Below, in pieces: positions 25,549 through 35,281 of a DNA stretch of 64,000 bases. Under the pieces are notes generated by a model, which did no database searches, was not told the DNA's origin, and worked only from the letters and a program-made list of their open reading frames with translations. The stretch comes from Clostridium aceticum. GTDB taxonomy: Bacteria > Bacillota > Clostridia > Peptostreptococcales > Natronincolaceae. Numbering within the stretch: the first letter of the stretch is position 1; every line of letters begins with the position of its first letter. The stretch is from NCBI RefSeq assembly GCF_001042715.1, contig NZ_CP009687.1:3153418-3217417 (forward strand), given 5' to 3'. Position numbers and translations under genes: made by a program.

Positions 25549-27024
25549 TCAAGTACCACAAAAAGTTCGATAAGAACAGCTTGACGTTGGAGGCAACGTT
25601 GCGTATTCATCCTGTCCTGAAGAGTAATCGTAGGGCCTTGAAAGAACATCAAGAAGTCGATGCATTACCCTGTAGTCTCCTTGTTTTACTGCTGCTTCTA
25701 ACGCCTCTTCTACCCGATGATTTCGGGGAATTATAGCGGGGTTGTTCTTCCGCATCAGTAGCTGACAGGATTCCTTAGACTCTTGCTGCCTACTTAATCT
25801 CTCTTGCCATTGTTCATTCCACTTGGCAAATTCTTCGGTTTCAAACAGAGCCATATCCTCTAACCTGCCAAGCGTCAGCGCTCGGAAGGTATTGGTATAG
25901 TCTGCACGGTACTTGTGCATTATATTGAGAAGGCTCTGAATAAGGAACTCATCCTGCACTTCTTCATTAAATATTCCCAGCTTTCCCCTCATTCCCGCCA
26001 ACCAATTACTATGATACAAATCAGGAAAATCTGAAATCGCACCCTGAGCCAATTTGACAGCCTGATCCTGGTTAGCATCTAATAGAGGCAGTAGGGTTTC
26101 GGCAAATCGTGCGAGATTCCATGCAGCAATATTCGGTTGATTGCCATAAGCATACCGACCTTGAGCATCAATGGAACTAAATACTGTTGCTGGATCATAG
26201 GCATCCATAAAGGCACAAGGACCATAGTCAATAGTTTCTCCGCTAATAGTCATATTATCAGTATTCATGACACCATGGATGAAACCAACTAATTGCCATT
26301 TGGCAATTAAAGCAGCCTGTTTCTTGATCACTTCCTTAAGTAATGAAAGGTATGGATTGTCATTTGTTTCAACATCTGGGAAGTGACGCTTTATTGTATA
26401 ATCAGCTAGAGCCTGAAGTTCCTCAACAGTACCCCATTCTGCAGCGTATTCAAAGGTGCCAATGCGTAGATGACTGGCAGCCACACGTGTGAGAATGGCA
26501 CCAGGCAATTCAGTTTCTCGAAAGACTGATTCACCAGTTGCTACCACAGCTAAGCTACGGGTAGTAGCAATACCAAGGGCATACATCGCTTCACTGATAA
26601 TGTATTCTCTTAGCATCGGTCCAAGTGTTGCTCGACCATCTCCCCCGCGGGAATAGGGTGTTCTGCCTGAGCCCTTGAACTGAATATCAAATCGTTCCCC
26701 CAAAGGCGTGACTTGCTCACCAATGAGTACCGCTCGACCATCCCCCAACATTGTAAAATGTCCGAATTGATGTCCTGCATAGGCTTGAGCAAGTGGCAAA
26801 GCCCCTTGAGGAATTTGGTTTCCAGCAAGTATCTCTACTTCTTCATGGGTTTGTAAGGCTGAAGCATTTAAACCAAGAGATGTTGCCAATGGAGCATTAA
26901 AAATAACTAGCTTCGGCGAGGCTACAGGAGTTGGCTTAAATTTGGAAAAGAATAATTTCGGTAAATCAGCATAGCTGTTATCTAAATTCCAACCTGTTTC
27001 TATTGGTACTCTCTTTTCTGTCAT
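25549..27024 (-). CDS. selO: Protein adenylyltransferase SelO (YdiU/UPF0061)
   Basis: 491-aa pseudokinase-fold enzyme that transfers AMP from ATP to proteins and affects redox stress responses. Family signatures are [56 protein letters not shown] and [27 protein letters not shown]. It is full length and ends in the usual YRTFCGT, with Cys where some homologues carry selenocysteine. Its codon use is somewhat richer in G/C at third positions than its neighbours, which could mean transfer, but this is an impression. It stands alone with its own terminator. Confidence 0.92.
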   Translation of the reverse strand: MTEKRVPIETGWNLDNSYADLPKLFFSKFKPTPVASPKLVIFNAPLATSLGLNASALQTHEEVEILAGNQIPQGALPLAQAYAGHQFGHFTMLGDGRAVLIGEQVTPLGERFDIQFKGSGRTPYSRGGDGRATLGPMLREYIISEAMYALGIATTRSLAVVATGESVFRETELPGAILTRVAASHLRIGTFEYAAEWGTVEELQALADYTIKRHFPDVETNDNPYLSLLKEVIKKQAALIAKWQLVGFIHGVMNTDNMTISGETIDYGPCAFMDAYDPATVFSSIDAQGRYAYGNQPNIAAWNLARFAETLLPLLDANQDQAVKLAQGAISDFPDLYHSNWLAGMRGKLGIFNEEVQDEFLIQSLLNIMHKYRADYTNTFRALTLGRLEDMALFETEEFAKWNEQWQERLSRQQESKESCQLLMRKNNPAIIPRNHRVEEALEAAVKQGDYRVMHRLLDVLSRPYDYSSGQDEYATLPPTSSCSYRTFCGT

Positions 27025-27137
27025 GTTATATACCTCTCTCCTTTCCTTCTGTTCTTCCTTTATCTTTCTATATTGTAAATTTTTTTACATAAAACGAAAT
27101 CTTGAATACTCTGTAAAATTTTCATTTATCTATCTTA

Positions 27138-27341
27138 CTATATCAGTACAATACAATCCTTTTTAGTGTCTACTGCTGATAACTTACTTATACCTTTTTC
27201 GTACAAAGCAGCAGGTTTATGAAAAACATCTGCTTTTCCAATTTTCTTTGCGAGGAAATAGATATTGACCGAACTAATAAAACATTTGCCAACATTATCT
27301 ATACTGCCATCAAACATACGTCGAAGGAACGCTAAAGGCAT
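27138..27341 (-). pseudogene. Unrecognised 67-codon frame, possible gene remnant
   Basis: Reading frame MPLAFLRRMFDGSIDNVGK... with sensible protein composition (hydrophobic SSVNIYFLAKKIG, basic tail) but no ribosome site and no recognised family. It could be the tail of a lost gene. The surrounding 27025-27472 otherwise holds only the selO promoter region. Confidence 0.25.
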
Positions 27342-27472
27342 AGGATATACACTTTCTGTAAGCTAAAAGCTAAGGTATGCTAAACTTATACCCTAAAGTA
27401 TAGAAACTATTAATATTTTTTTCAATGCTCTTATCTATAAAAAATCTTGTTGCATAAGATTCAATTATCCCA

Positions 27473-27501
27473 TTGTTTACTTGCTTTTTGTGTATTATAA
27501 T
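27473..27501 (+). promoter_or_regulatory. Sigma-A-type promoter
   Basis: TTGTTT (27473-27478), 17-base spacer, TATAAT (27496-27501), 58 bases before the start of the small basic-protein gene. Confidence 0.65.
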
Positions 27502-27558
27502 ATTGATTGACTATGAAATATGTATCATTACTTTAAGTTAAGAAGGAGAATTGCAAAT

Positions 27559-27771
27559 ATGTCTAATGTAGAAAACAAAGAACCAGATACAAAAACTACT
27601 GAAAAGAAAAAGATGAGCTTGCAAGAAGCTATGAAGCAGATGCTTGAAGCAAAAAAACAAGGGAAAGCAAATGGAACATTTCAAGGTAATTCTTTGAATA
27701 CCAACACAAGTAAACAGAGTCAGCTATCAAAAAAGACAAGTAATCAGCGTAGAAAAATGGGTAGTTCCTAA
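27559..27771 (+). CDS. Small basic hypothetical protein
   Basis: 70-aa highly charged protein (MSNVENKEPDTKTTEKKKM...). A short amphipathic segment, SLQEAMKQMLEAKKQGKANGTF, is followed by a low-complexity Ser/Thr/Asn/Gln/Lys tail. The start at 27559 has AAGAAGGAGAA seven bases upstream; 13 codons further upstream are in frame but unsupported. A consensus promoter and a terminator bracket it, so it is an independent gene. It resembles small uncharacterised Firmicutes proteins, possibly nucleic-acid-binding because of its charge. Function unknown. Confidence 0.7.
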   Translation: MSNVENKEPDTKTTEKKKMSLQEAMKQMLEAKKQGKANGTFQGNSLNTNTSKQSQLSKKTSNQRRKMGSS

Positions 27772-27863
27772 ATAGAATTATCCTCTCTAACCTTGAATTT
27801 TATTACTTATCTAGTAAAATTTGATAGCCTTTAAGAGTATTTTTGAGCTTTACAATAACTAAA

Positions 27864-27885
27864 CCACCTAAAATAGGTGGTTTTT
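27864..27885 (+). terminator. Terminator of small basic-protein gene
   Basis: CCACCTA-AAA-TAGGTGG stem (27864-27880) followed by TTTTTG. Confidence 0.82.
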
Positions 27886-27959
27886 GTATTGATCTGCTAT
27901 TTTACAATGTATCTGAATGTTAGTATTTTAAAGAAGAGTTCTCTATAGGTGTGTGGCTA

Positions 27960-29933
27960 CTACTTTGTATAGTCTAATAGCTCTTCTACTGCTTTAATTC
28001 TTGCTCCAGAAGGTAGTGCTCCTGTGACTATTTTTTCCCAAGGGGCTCCTATCACAGACTCCATGATGACTATCGATCCTCGATCATCCTTTTTTCTGAT
28101 CAATCTACCGCATCCTTGTTTTAGTTTCAGACCCATTTCAGGATAATCTATTTTCGTCACTGGATCTAGTCCTTCTTCCTTTGCTTCTTTACGTTGTACT
28201 TCAATTAAAGGATCTAAAGGTGGAAAAGGAAGCTGCCAAATGATAAGAAGGGATAGTGACTCACCAGGTACATCGATTCCCTCCCAAAAACTAGCACCAA
28301 TCAATACAGATGATACTTCCTCTCGAAACTTTCGTACCAGATATCCTCGCTCTCCTCTATCCTCCCATAAAATCTCGAAAGGCAGCTGATGCTCATCTAG
28401 TCCTTTTCTAATTTTCTTTACTTCATCTAAGGAATTGGTAAGAACTAGGGCACGCCCTTTATTTAACTTTAATAAAGCTACTAATTCTTTAATGCTATGG
28501 GAAAACCTAGTGCCCTCATAGCCATTTAGCTGAGATTGAGGTAAATAAACAACAACTTGTTCTTCAATATCAAAGGAACTTCCAACAGTAGAACTAGATG
28601 GGTTTTGTAACCCAAGTGTTCGAGAAAAATAACTAAAATCACCTTCATTGCTTAAAGTCGCAGAGGTAAACACTACAGGTAATCCCTTGTCCAACAAATG
28701 TGTATTTAGCATCTCACTTAAATTCCTTGGAACCACCCAAAAACTGTTATCCCACCGATCTACCCAAATGATCACATCCTTACTTCTATTTTTGCAAAAT
28801 CTGTTTAATGCCACCATTACCTTTTCTATTTGAACTTCAAAGGTTTGCAGCAAACTTGCAGGGAGAGATTCTATGTATAGTTCTTGTTCAATTTGTATCT
28901 CAAGAAGTAATCTGTCTAAGGCCCTATAAAAAGCAGCTGCTGCTTTAAGTAGCATACTATCTACTCGAAGTGCTAAGCGATGCGAATGTTCACCTGCCAT
29001 CACACAGTGATTAAGTCTTGAAAAAAAATCAGAAGAAGCTTCTTCTAAGGCAATCACTACTGAAATTAGAGATTCCCTAGCTCCTTGGATTTGTTCTAAT
29101 ATGAGGATAATGTCATCTATATCCTCCTTAATAATTTGTTGTCCTGCCTGCATGGCTGCTGGAAGCATAACCTTATGCCCCTCATCAAAAATGACTGCGG
29201 AATAGCTGGGAAGAATAGGTCTTTTACCATCAGCAATCCTTTCTTCTCGTGTCCATAAATCATGAAAGAAGATTTCATGGTCAGCAATAATTAAATCCTT
29301 CGTAGGTCGATAATGCTCTCTTGCTTTAACAAGTTTGCAAAATCCACGACTAGAACACGTATCACAAGACATAGACTCATCCCAACCTATCTGCCTCCAC
29401 GTACGATCTGGTATCAGTGGCATTTCTGAACGTTCGCCATGCTTGGTTTTCTCTAGCCATTGACGAATCTCATTAGACATTGTGTCTGATGTGTCAGTAA
29501 AAAAGCTTCTTGATTCATTTACCCGAACATCGCAGATATACTGCCGTGGATCCTTTGCCATCCGTGCATCTATCTCTAATCCAAGTATACGAGAAAGCGT
29601 CTGAATATCTCCTTTCGGTCCTACAAGCTGTTCTTGAAGTGCTGCCGAGGCACATGCAATCACTACAGGTTTCCCACTGAAACGAGCATAGGCGATTGCT
29701 GTAAGTAAATAGGCAAATGTCTTACCTGTACCAAGTCCCGCTTCAGCTAAGTGTACTTTTTTATTGCAAACTGCATCCGCAAGTTGAAAGGCAGTAAATA
29801 TTTGTTCCTCCCGAACTTCATAGCCATGTTCTGGTAGGATATCATAAAAAACATCACCAATCCATTCAGTTAATTTATGTAAAAATTCTTCTTTTTTATC
29901 GTACTCAAAGAGTGCTTTCAATCTTATAGACAT
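27960..29933 (-). CDS. DinG/YoaA-type ATP-dependent DNA helicase
   Basis: 657-aa superfamily-2 helicase of the XPD/DinG group. Motif I is AEAGLGTGKTFAYLL (about residues 63-77). Four cysteines, the first in the DVRVN region (CDV) and the rest in MSCDTCSSRGFCKL, suggest the XPD-type 4Fe-4S domain. The DEAH-like box is FDEGHK (about 254-259). C-terminal motifs include FTSATLS, SFWEGIDVPGESLSLLII and QGCGRLIRKKDD. It unwinds DNA 5' to 3', probably in repair. There is no N-terminal exonuclease domain, unlike Bacillus DinG. It stands alone. Upstream 29934-30350 is non-coding. Confidence 0.88.
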   Translation of the reverse strand: MSIRLKALFEYDKKEEFLHKLTEWIGDVFYDILPEHGYEVREEQIFTAFQLADAVCNKKVHLAEAGLGTGKTFAYLLTAIAYARFSGKPVVIACASAALQEQLVGPKGDIQTLSRILGLEIDARMAKDPRQYICDVRVNESRSFFTDTSDTMSNEIRQWLEKTKHGERSEMPLIPDRTWRQIGWDESMSCDTCSSRGFCKLVKAREHYRPTKDLIIADHEIFFHDLWTREERIADGKRPILPSYSAVIFDEGHKVMLPAAMQAGQQIIKEDIDDIILILEQIQGARESLISVVIALEEASSDFFSRLNHCVMAGEHSHRLALRVDSMLLKAAAAFYRALDRLLLEIQIEQELYIESLPASLLQTFEVQIEKVMVALNRFCKNRSKDVIIWVDRWDNSFWVVPRNLSEMLNTHLLDKGLPVVFTSATLSNEGDFSYFSRTLGLQNPSSSTVGSSFDIEEQVVVYLPQSQLNGYEGTRFSHSIKELVALLKLNKGRALVLTNSLDEVKKIRKGLDEHQLPFEILWEDRGERGYLVRKFREEVSSVLIGASFWEGIDVPGESLSLLIIWQLPFPPLDPLIEVQRKEAKEEGLDPVTKIDYPEMGLKLKQGCGRLIRKKDDRGSIVIMESVIGAPWEKIVTGALPSGARIKAVEELLDYTK

Positions 29934-30062
29934 GTTTTATTCCTCCTGCTTTGCTATGCAGATTTATTTGATTCTTGTTGGGCTGCATCATTTATTGTAT
30001 CCCCAAAAGTGATGTCTTATTATAGATATCCAAGTTGGAAACACTTATAAACAACTAATTAT

Positions 30063-30129
30063 TTGAGTTGTGCAATTACTTGATGTAGTGATAAAAATTA
30101 AATATAACTAAAAATATTGCACAAGTCAA
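30063..30129. repeat. Inverted repeat in 417-bp intergenic region
   Basis: TTGAGTTGTGCAAT (30063-30076) and ATTGCACAAGTCAA (30116-30129) match at 13 of 14 positions and flank an AT-rich 39-base loop. It lies between the divergent helicase and DUF3786 genes. It could be an operator pair or an RNA hairpin; the rest of 29934-30350 shows nothing else. Confidence 0.45.
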
Positions 30130-30350
30130 GCTACATGGATAATTTATGCATAATTTTAACCATTAGGTTGGACATCTATAAAATCTATTGATTAAAACAA
30201 TATATAAGAGTGTTAGACATCAAGTATAGAAGCGTGATAAACTATAAGAAATGAGATGGATATTTTTTCTTCTCCAAGAAATTTTTTCAATTATCTGCAA
30301 ACCTTAAATAGTTTATGCTATAAGATTAAAAATAAAGGAGGTTCTTACTT

Positions 30351-30995
30351 ATGAGTGAAGATAAGAAAAATAATTACAAGCTTTGTTATGAAAATTTGTG
30401 TTTAGAATTTGCCAAGCATGATCCCACAGAAATGGCAATACAAAGCGGTGCCTTATATGATGCTGATAAAAAACAATTTACCTTAACTTACTTAAATAGA
30501 GAATATCTCATCTCTTATCCAGCAGGAAGCATTCAGCTAAAAGAACCACATGAGGAAAGTCCTCTCCTAGATGATGAAAAGTGTGGTTTAAAAATTTTAC
30601 TTATTAGCTATCTTCACCGGTGTACTAAGACGCCACTTGTAAAGAAATGGGTGCCTTTTAGAGAACTTAAAGGCGTTGGTCATACCTACGATCATTTTGC
30701 TCGCCAAGGTATCAGTAAATTAGTAGGTTTTTTTGGAAACAAAGGAGAGCTTTTTTCAAAGGCTGTTTCTAAAATTGGAGGCAAAAAATATCCTTCTGGA
30801 GATATAGGCTTTGAAATTAATGTATTGCCCAATCTACCAATAGTTTTAATTTTATGGTTGGGAGATGAAGAATTTGACGCCACTGCTGCGGTTCTTTACG
30901 ATCCTTCAGCTGTACAACAGTTACATGTAGAAGACTTAGCTGTTGTAGGCTCTTTAGTAGCTGATGAACTTATTTGGATAGCCAATAAGCTATGA
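30351..30995 (+). CDS. DUF3786 domain-containing protein
   Basis: 214-aa cytoplasmic protein. It matches the DUF3786 pattern seen in anaerobes: LCLEFAKHDPTEMAIQSGA near the start, YLNREYLISYPAG, LLISYLHRCTKTPLVKKWVPFREL in the middle and NVLPNLPIVLILWLGDEEFDA...LYDPSAVQQLHVEDLAV towards the end. The family often co-occurs with corrinoid and Fe-S proteins, but no reaction is assigned. It has an AAAGGAGG site, stands alone between its own promoter region and a shared terminator, and has no membrane segment. Confidence 0.85.
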   Translation: MSEDKKNNYKLCYENLCLEFAKHDPTEMAIQSGALYDADKKQFTLTYLNREYLISYPAGSIQLKEPHEESPLLDDEKCGLKILLISYLHRCTKTPLVKKWVPFRELKGVGHTYDHFARQGISKLVGFFGNKGELFSKAVSKIGGKKYPSGDIGFEINVLPNLPIVLILWLGDEEFDATAAVLYDPSAVQQLHVEDLAVVGSLVADELIWIANKL

Positions 30996-31013
30996 TGACT
31001 AATTGCAAAATAA

Positions 31014-31041
31014 AAATCCCACTGCTTTAGCTGTGGGATTT
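31014..31041. terminator. Bidirectional terminator between convergent genes
   Basis: AAATCCCAC/GTGGGATTT stem with a 10-base loop and T-rich ends both ways (TTTTTC rightward). It separates the DUF3786 and PLD-like genes. Confidence 0.82.
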
Positions 31042-31072
31042 TTCAAGTTCTAATGTTACAATTACCTATGGT

Positions 31073-32527
31073 TTAAAAAGTTGATAATCCGCTCCACTCT
31101 TGAAAACGATACATCATGGTTTTGAAGAAATTCTCTTCTTGGTATTTTGAAAAATCAACAGTATAATTCCCTTCTTGATTTTCCCATATTCTATCAAAGT
31201 ACTCTAGTACATCTCCTGTTATCCTGCTCTCCTTCGGTGCTACTATTTTTAAGTTTGTTTCTAAGTTATAATCTCCGATATTTCTAACAGTAAAGTTTGC
31301 GGAACCGCCTATGATGGTGGCTGCATGATCATTTTCAATCACCATCAACTTTGCATGATATTGTTCTCCATAGGTATTATACCATTTCACTTGTATTTTA
31401 CCCTTCGATTTTTTCACTAATTCTGTTGCAACTTGCCTATTGGGTATGCCATTTTTTTCTATGCCAAAAGCATCCTTATTTGCATCAAGTATCAATCGAA
31501 TATCTACCCCTCGATCAGATGCTTTGATTAGTTCTTTTATAATCCTTCTCTCAGCTAAATAAAACATACCTATGGTAATTCTATCATCAGCTTTGGTGGC
31601 TTTTATTCCATCGACAATATGTTGTCTTATTTTTCCTTCAGTAATTACCATGACTTTGATATCTTCTATAGTACTTTCACTGCTAATATACTCAATATCC
31701 TCAAAATCATTACCTGAGAATTTTGCTACAGCTTGTTCTGTTTTTATTAAATCATTAATGACTTCCCCTTCTACCTTAAAAGCAATATTGGAGTGATAAG
31801 CACTTGCATCATGAGGATTTGCAGAGGTCACAATTGCTGCCTTATCTGTAATCAATACTTTTCTATGATTCGCCTTAAATTTTAACAGCTTTAAGTAAGA
31901 TCGCAATGTCACTTTTGGAGAATCTTCACTAAAAGGATTTCTAATCCATCCTTTTCCTTCTGTTCCAAACCACTGTAAAAATGTCTTCCAAAAACCTGAA
32001 TACAAAGGATTGGGATTTCTCATTTTCGTAGAATCAGTAACCACTACATCGATGTCATTACTCTTTAATTGCTTTAAGTGATTGGATTCATAGGCACCAT
32101 AAAAATTATTGATCTCATCTGTTATAAACATTATTTTTAAATTAGGGCGTTTTTCCTTTTGTTGTATCAATGTATCTGTCAGTTTCTCCGATAGTTTAGG
32201 AAATTCATTTTTTCTGCTGTAATCATCATTAAACAAGAACATATCTATAATAATGAATTCCTCCGCCCCTTCAATTAGATCTATTAATTCTTGGAAAATT
32301 CTATGCTCTCGTACCACTTCCCCATTTTTCTTATAGGATAGATCATATATAAATTCTATGTTTGATACATCACTGAAGGATCCTTCGTAAGAAGTACCCT
32401 CTGGCATGGGAATAAAAAAGCTATTAATTAACAAGACTGTTAATAAACTTAGCAACAATCCTGCCTTCAACAATTTGATGTTTTGCTTTTGTACGGGTAT
32501 CTCCAATAATTTTAATTTTTTCATCAC
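31073..32527 (-). CDS. Phospholipase D-like (cardiolipin-synthase-type) membrane protein
   Basis: 484-aa protein with one N-terminal transmembrane helix (about residues 20-40) and two PLD catalytic domains. HKD motif 1 is HRKVLITDKAAIVTSANPHDASAYHSN (about 220-246) and motif 2 is YHAKLMVIENDHAATIIGGSANFTVRN (about 396-422). Such proteins move phosphatidyl groups or cut phosphodiesters at the outer membrane face. It lacks the two-helix N-terminus of typical cardiolipin synthases, so the substrate is uncertain. It has GGAGGTGATG before the ATG. A MITE lies about 100 bases upstream of its start. Confidence 0.82.
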   Translation of the reverse strand: MMKKLKLLEIPVQKQNIKLLKAGLLLSLLTVLLINSFFIPMPEGTSYEGSFSDVSNIEFIYDLSYKKNGEVVREHRIFQELIDLIEGAEEFIIIDMFLFNDDYSRKNEFPKLSEKLTDTLIQQKEKRPNLKIMFITDEINNFYGAYESNHLKQLKSNDIDVVVTDSTKMRNPNPLYSGFWKTFLQWFGTEGKGWIRNPFSEDSPKVTLRSYLKLLKFKANHRKVLITDKAAIVTSANPHDASAYHSNIAFKVEGEVINDLIKTEQAVAKFSGNDFEDIEYISSESTIEDIKVMVITEGKIRQHIVDGIKATKADDRITIGMFYLAERRIIKELIKASDRGVDIRLILDANKDAFGIEKNGIPNRQVATELVKKSKGKIQVKWYNTYGEQYHAKLMVIENDHAATIIGGSANFTVRNIGDYNLETNLKIVAPKESRITGDVLEYFDRIWENQEGNYTVDFSKYQEENFFKTMMYRFQEWSGLSTF

Positions 32528-32630
32528 ATCACCTCCATGATCCTATACTCAGTATAGCTTATTCTGTGACTTAGTGTAAGCTTAATTCATATTTTTATTG
32601 AGGAGGTAATGTTTTATCATCCATATTGCC

Positions 32631-32860
32631 TATAGATAACCAACTACAAAGCTTAATAAAATGCAGACTGGATGCATTTGCAGGAAATGACTACAATGTT
32701 CAATTCATGGAAGTGGAAAATCCGTAAAGAAATTTGCATGTTTGAGCGTTAGCGAGTTTGCAAATTTTAGGATTTTTCACTGGAATGAATTGTTAACATT
32801 GTTCATTTCTGAAACCGCAGGAGGTCGTATTTTGTTAAGGTATAAAATTGGTTATCTATA
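32631..32860. mobile_element. 230-bp MITE, copy 2
   Basis: Same length, orientation, TIRs and TA flanks as copy 1, about 95 percent identical by eye. Its right end stops two bases short of the MutS-like stop codon, so that gene's natural 3' region was probably displaced or replaced by the hairpin. Confidence 0.85.
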
Positions 32861-32862
32861 AC

Positions 32863-34677
32863 CTACGACTCATCTTTTATTTTTATTCCCGCCATTTTGA
32901 TAAGATGTAGCGCATTTCTTGTAGTAGAAACTCCACTTCTTAGCTTATAGTCAAATCTTATCTCATTATCTTTATAGTACTCTTGAAAATGATAATTTTT
33001 CACACTTCCCTTACTTTCTTGTTCAATATCTGCCAGTTCAAGATCATGGGTAGATATTAGCCCCATAGCTCTATCTTGATCCAACTGCTTTATAAGGAAC
33101 TTAGCACCTAGATGACGATCATGAGAATTGGTTCCTTTAAACACCTCATCTATCAGAAAAAACACTTGTCCACTATTTCGGGCTGCCGCTACGATCTCTT
33201 TGATCCTTAACAGCTCTCCATAAAAGGAAGAGATTTTCCTCTCAAGGTTATCGCTGATTCTCATGCAGGTATATAAATTCACTATAGAACATTTCATAGA
33301 AGAAGCACACACAGGAGCCCCTGCATAGGCCAGGACTAAGTTTATGCCTACTGTTCTTAATAAAGTGCTCTTTCCTGACATATTGGAGCCAGTGATTAAT
33401 AATATCCTCGAGGGTTCTTGGATAGCAATATCATTGCATACCTGACCCTTGGCAATCAATGGATGTCCTACTACTTTTCCCAGGAAAACTGAAGGACTAT
33501 CTAAAATCTCTGGAACAGTCCATTGAGGATAATCATGACCTATATTTGCTAGGCTTGACAATGCCTCCATTGTTCCTATTGTATCTAACCACTTCTCCAC
33601 AAATCTTCCTGATTGGTTTTTCCAAGCCTCCAAACCAATCATACATTGATAATCCCAAAGGGTTAAAATATTTATAGGAAAAAACGCTAGATTATTTCTA
33701 TTTAGAATTCTATCTGTAAGCTTTTCCAGACTTTTCAGCTGTTGACCAGCAGTCAGCCCTTTATTATTCACTAAACTTTGCTGTAGTTCTTTTAAATGTT
33801 CAGCATGAAAATTTCCTTTTTCAATATAATCCAGCATCCTACTATATACTCTAATCATGTTTTTATAGGTGTATACTAAGTCCAATGTCTTGCTTCGTCT
33901 TTTCATATCTATTAGAAGCAAAAGACCTTGCAGCGTTACTGCCAGTATGGCTACGGATTTAGGCACGATATTTATTAAATATGCCATGACAAGAAGGCTC
34001 ATAGTAATAATAGGTAGTGACCTTATCCCTACTACTACCCATGCATTGGAGAAACTTCCATTGGCATTGGTTGCCCATTGGAGGAACCTCTCCTTATTCA
34101 TATATCTGTTATCAATTAACAAACCCTCTACTTGAAGTCTTTGCCTCCACCAGCGTTTTTTTGATAGTTCTTCAACAGCCTTCTGTCGTTTATTGATTAC
34201 ATCTTTTTTATTCTCTGGCTCCGATAACATCTTAGCAAGAGCAATTTTTCCCATAGGTGTGGTAGATCTGCTTACCCATTGAAAAAGAGAACCTTCTCCA
34301 AATATATCTAAGTCTTCACTAAACCTATGCTGTCTATTTTTAAATTCAGCTCCATCATCTTTAAAATCCGTCCAATCTCCATCTAATCTTTTGATGGAAT
34401 CCTCATTGATGGTCTTTAATAAAGTAATATAATCTTCGCTCCTTTGAAGATTGTTGTAGATACTTACTAGATAGATGAATACAGCAATAGATATAAAGAA
34501 TATAATCAAAGCAATGAGACTGTTTCTTGAAGCCACAAAAAATATTCCATTAATAACCCCTATGATCCCTGCCAATAATCTCAGGTTTCCAAGAGTATTT
34601 ATGGATTTTGCTAACTTAGATATTGTTTTAGAATAATAAGCAACTCTTTTTTTATAAATGTTCCTAATCTTTTCCAA
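32863..34677 (-). CDS. Membrane-associated MutS-family ATPase
   Basis: 604-aa MutS-like ATPase. Two pairs of hydrophobic segments (about residues 35-75 and 215-255) suggest membrane anchoring. The C-terminal ATPase has Walker A TGSNMSGKSTLLRTVG, the ST-rich KISSFYGELLRIKEI region, Walker B FFLIDEVFKGTNSHDR and STHDLEL. There is no mismatch-recognition FxE domain and no Smr nuclease domain, so ordinary mismatch repair is unlikely. Comparable MutS-like membrane proteins occur in Firmicutes without assigned function. It has GAAAGGAG before the ATG and is preceded by a leader hairpin. Confidence 0.82.
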   Translation of the reverse strand: MEKIRNIYKKRVAYYSKTISKLAKSINTLGNLRLLAGIIGVINGIFFVASRNSLIALIIFFISIAVFIYLVSIYNNLQRSEDYITLLKTINEDSIKRLDGDWTDFKDDGAEFKNRQHRFSEDLDIFGEGSLFQWVSRSTTPMGKIALAKMLSEPENKKDVINKRQKAVEELSKKRWWRQRLQVEGLLIDNRYMNKERFLQWATNANGSFSNAWVVVGIRSLPIITMSLLVMAYLINIVPKSVAILAVTLQGLLLLIDMKRRSKTLDLVYTYKNMIRVYSRMLDYIEKGNFHAEHLKELQQSLVNNKGLTAGQQLKSLEKLTDRILNRNNLAFFPINILTLWDYQCMIGLEAWKNQSGRFVEKWLDTIGTMEALSSLANIGHDYPQWTVPEILDSPSVFLGKVVGHPLIAKGQVCNDIAIQEPSRILLITGSNMSGKSTLLRTVGINLVLAYAGAPVCASSMKCSIVNLYTCMRISDNLERKISSFYGELLRIKEIVAAARNSGQVFFLIDEVFKGTNSHDRHLGAKFLIKQLDQDRAMGLISTHDLELADIEQESKGSVKNYHFQEYYKDNEIRFDYKLRSGVSTTRNALHLIKMAGIKIKDES

Positions 34678-35281
34678 ATAAAAACTCCTTTCAAGACACA
34701 GAAAAATCCCACTGCGCTTCCCTGATCTGTGTCCTCACTATTATATATCTCCTAAAATCACTTTATTAAGACATCTTTTAGCAACTCCATTTGCTTTGTC
34801 TTTGCATTTATCATAAAATATATCTTCTACCTTCCCAATATTAGCCTTACTGCTAATCCTCTTTTTAATGAACTCCTCTACGTCAAATGAAGGAGTTGGA
34901 AACAAATAAAAAACCTTGTAAAAGCAAAGAAATTACTTCTATCTAGTATAGTACTTATTTTTAGTATACAAATTAACTTCTTTACTTATAAAGCAAAATC
35001 CTTTAAATAGTCGTAAATGCTGTGTAATTAATAAAGAATACTATTAAGTTACTGATAGCATGTAAAGATTTCAATGGAAATCATTAAAATAAAAAGCAAA
35101 AATTTCTTGATAAAGCATGGGATTTATTATACAATAAGACAGTAATTTGTAAAAATTTGTAAATATATACAGAATATTGTCTAAAAAGACAGAAAGGTGT
35201 CTGTATAATGCAAAATTCAAAAAATATATCTTTTAACACCTCAAAAAAATTTATTTAAATCTACCATAGGGGGCAGACCAC
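34678..35281. other. 604-bp intergenic region
   Basis: Contains a leader-type hairpin before the MutS-like gene (34695-34733, GACACAG/CTGTGTC), a 55-codon gene remnant (34741-34905) and then AT-rich DNA leading into the MCP gene. Around 35175-35210 there is TGTCTAAAAAGACA and GTCTGTATAATG, a possible MCP promoter/operator zone. Confidence 0.5.
34741..34905 (-). pseudogene. C-terminal gene remnant, family unknown
   Basis: A 54-codon open frame with normal protein composition (PTPSFDVEEFIKKRISSK...VAKRCLNKVILGDI), ending in TAA. It is closed upstream by a stop and has no ribosome site at its only possible TTG start. It looks like the tail of a deleted gene. Confidence 0.35.
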
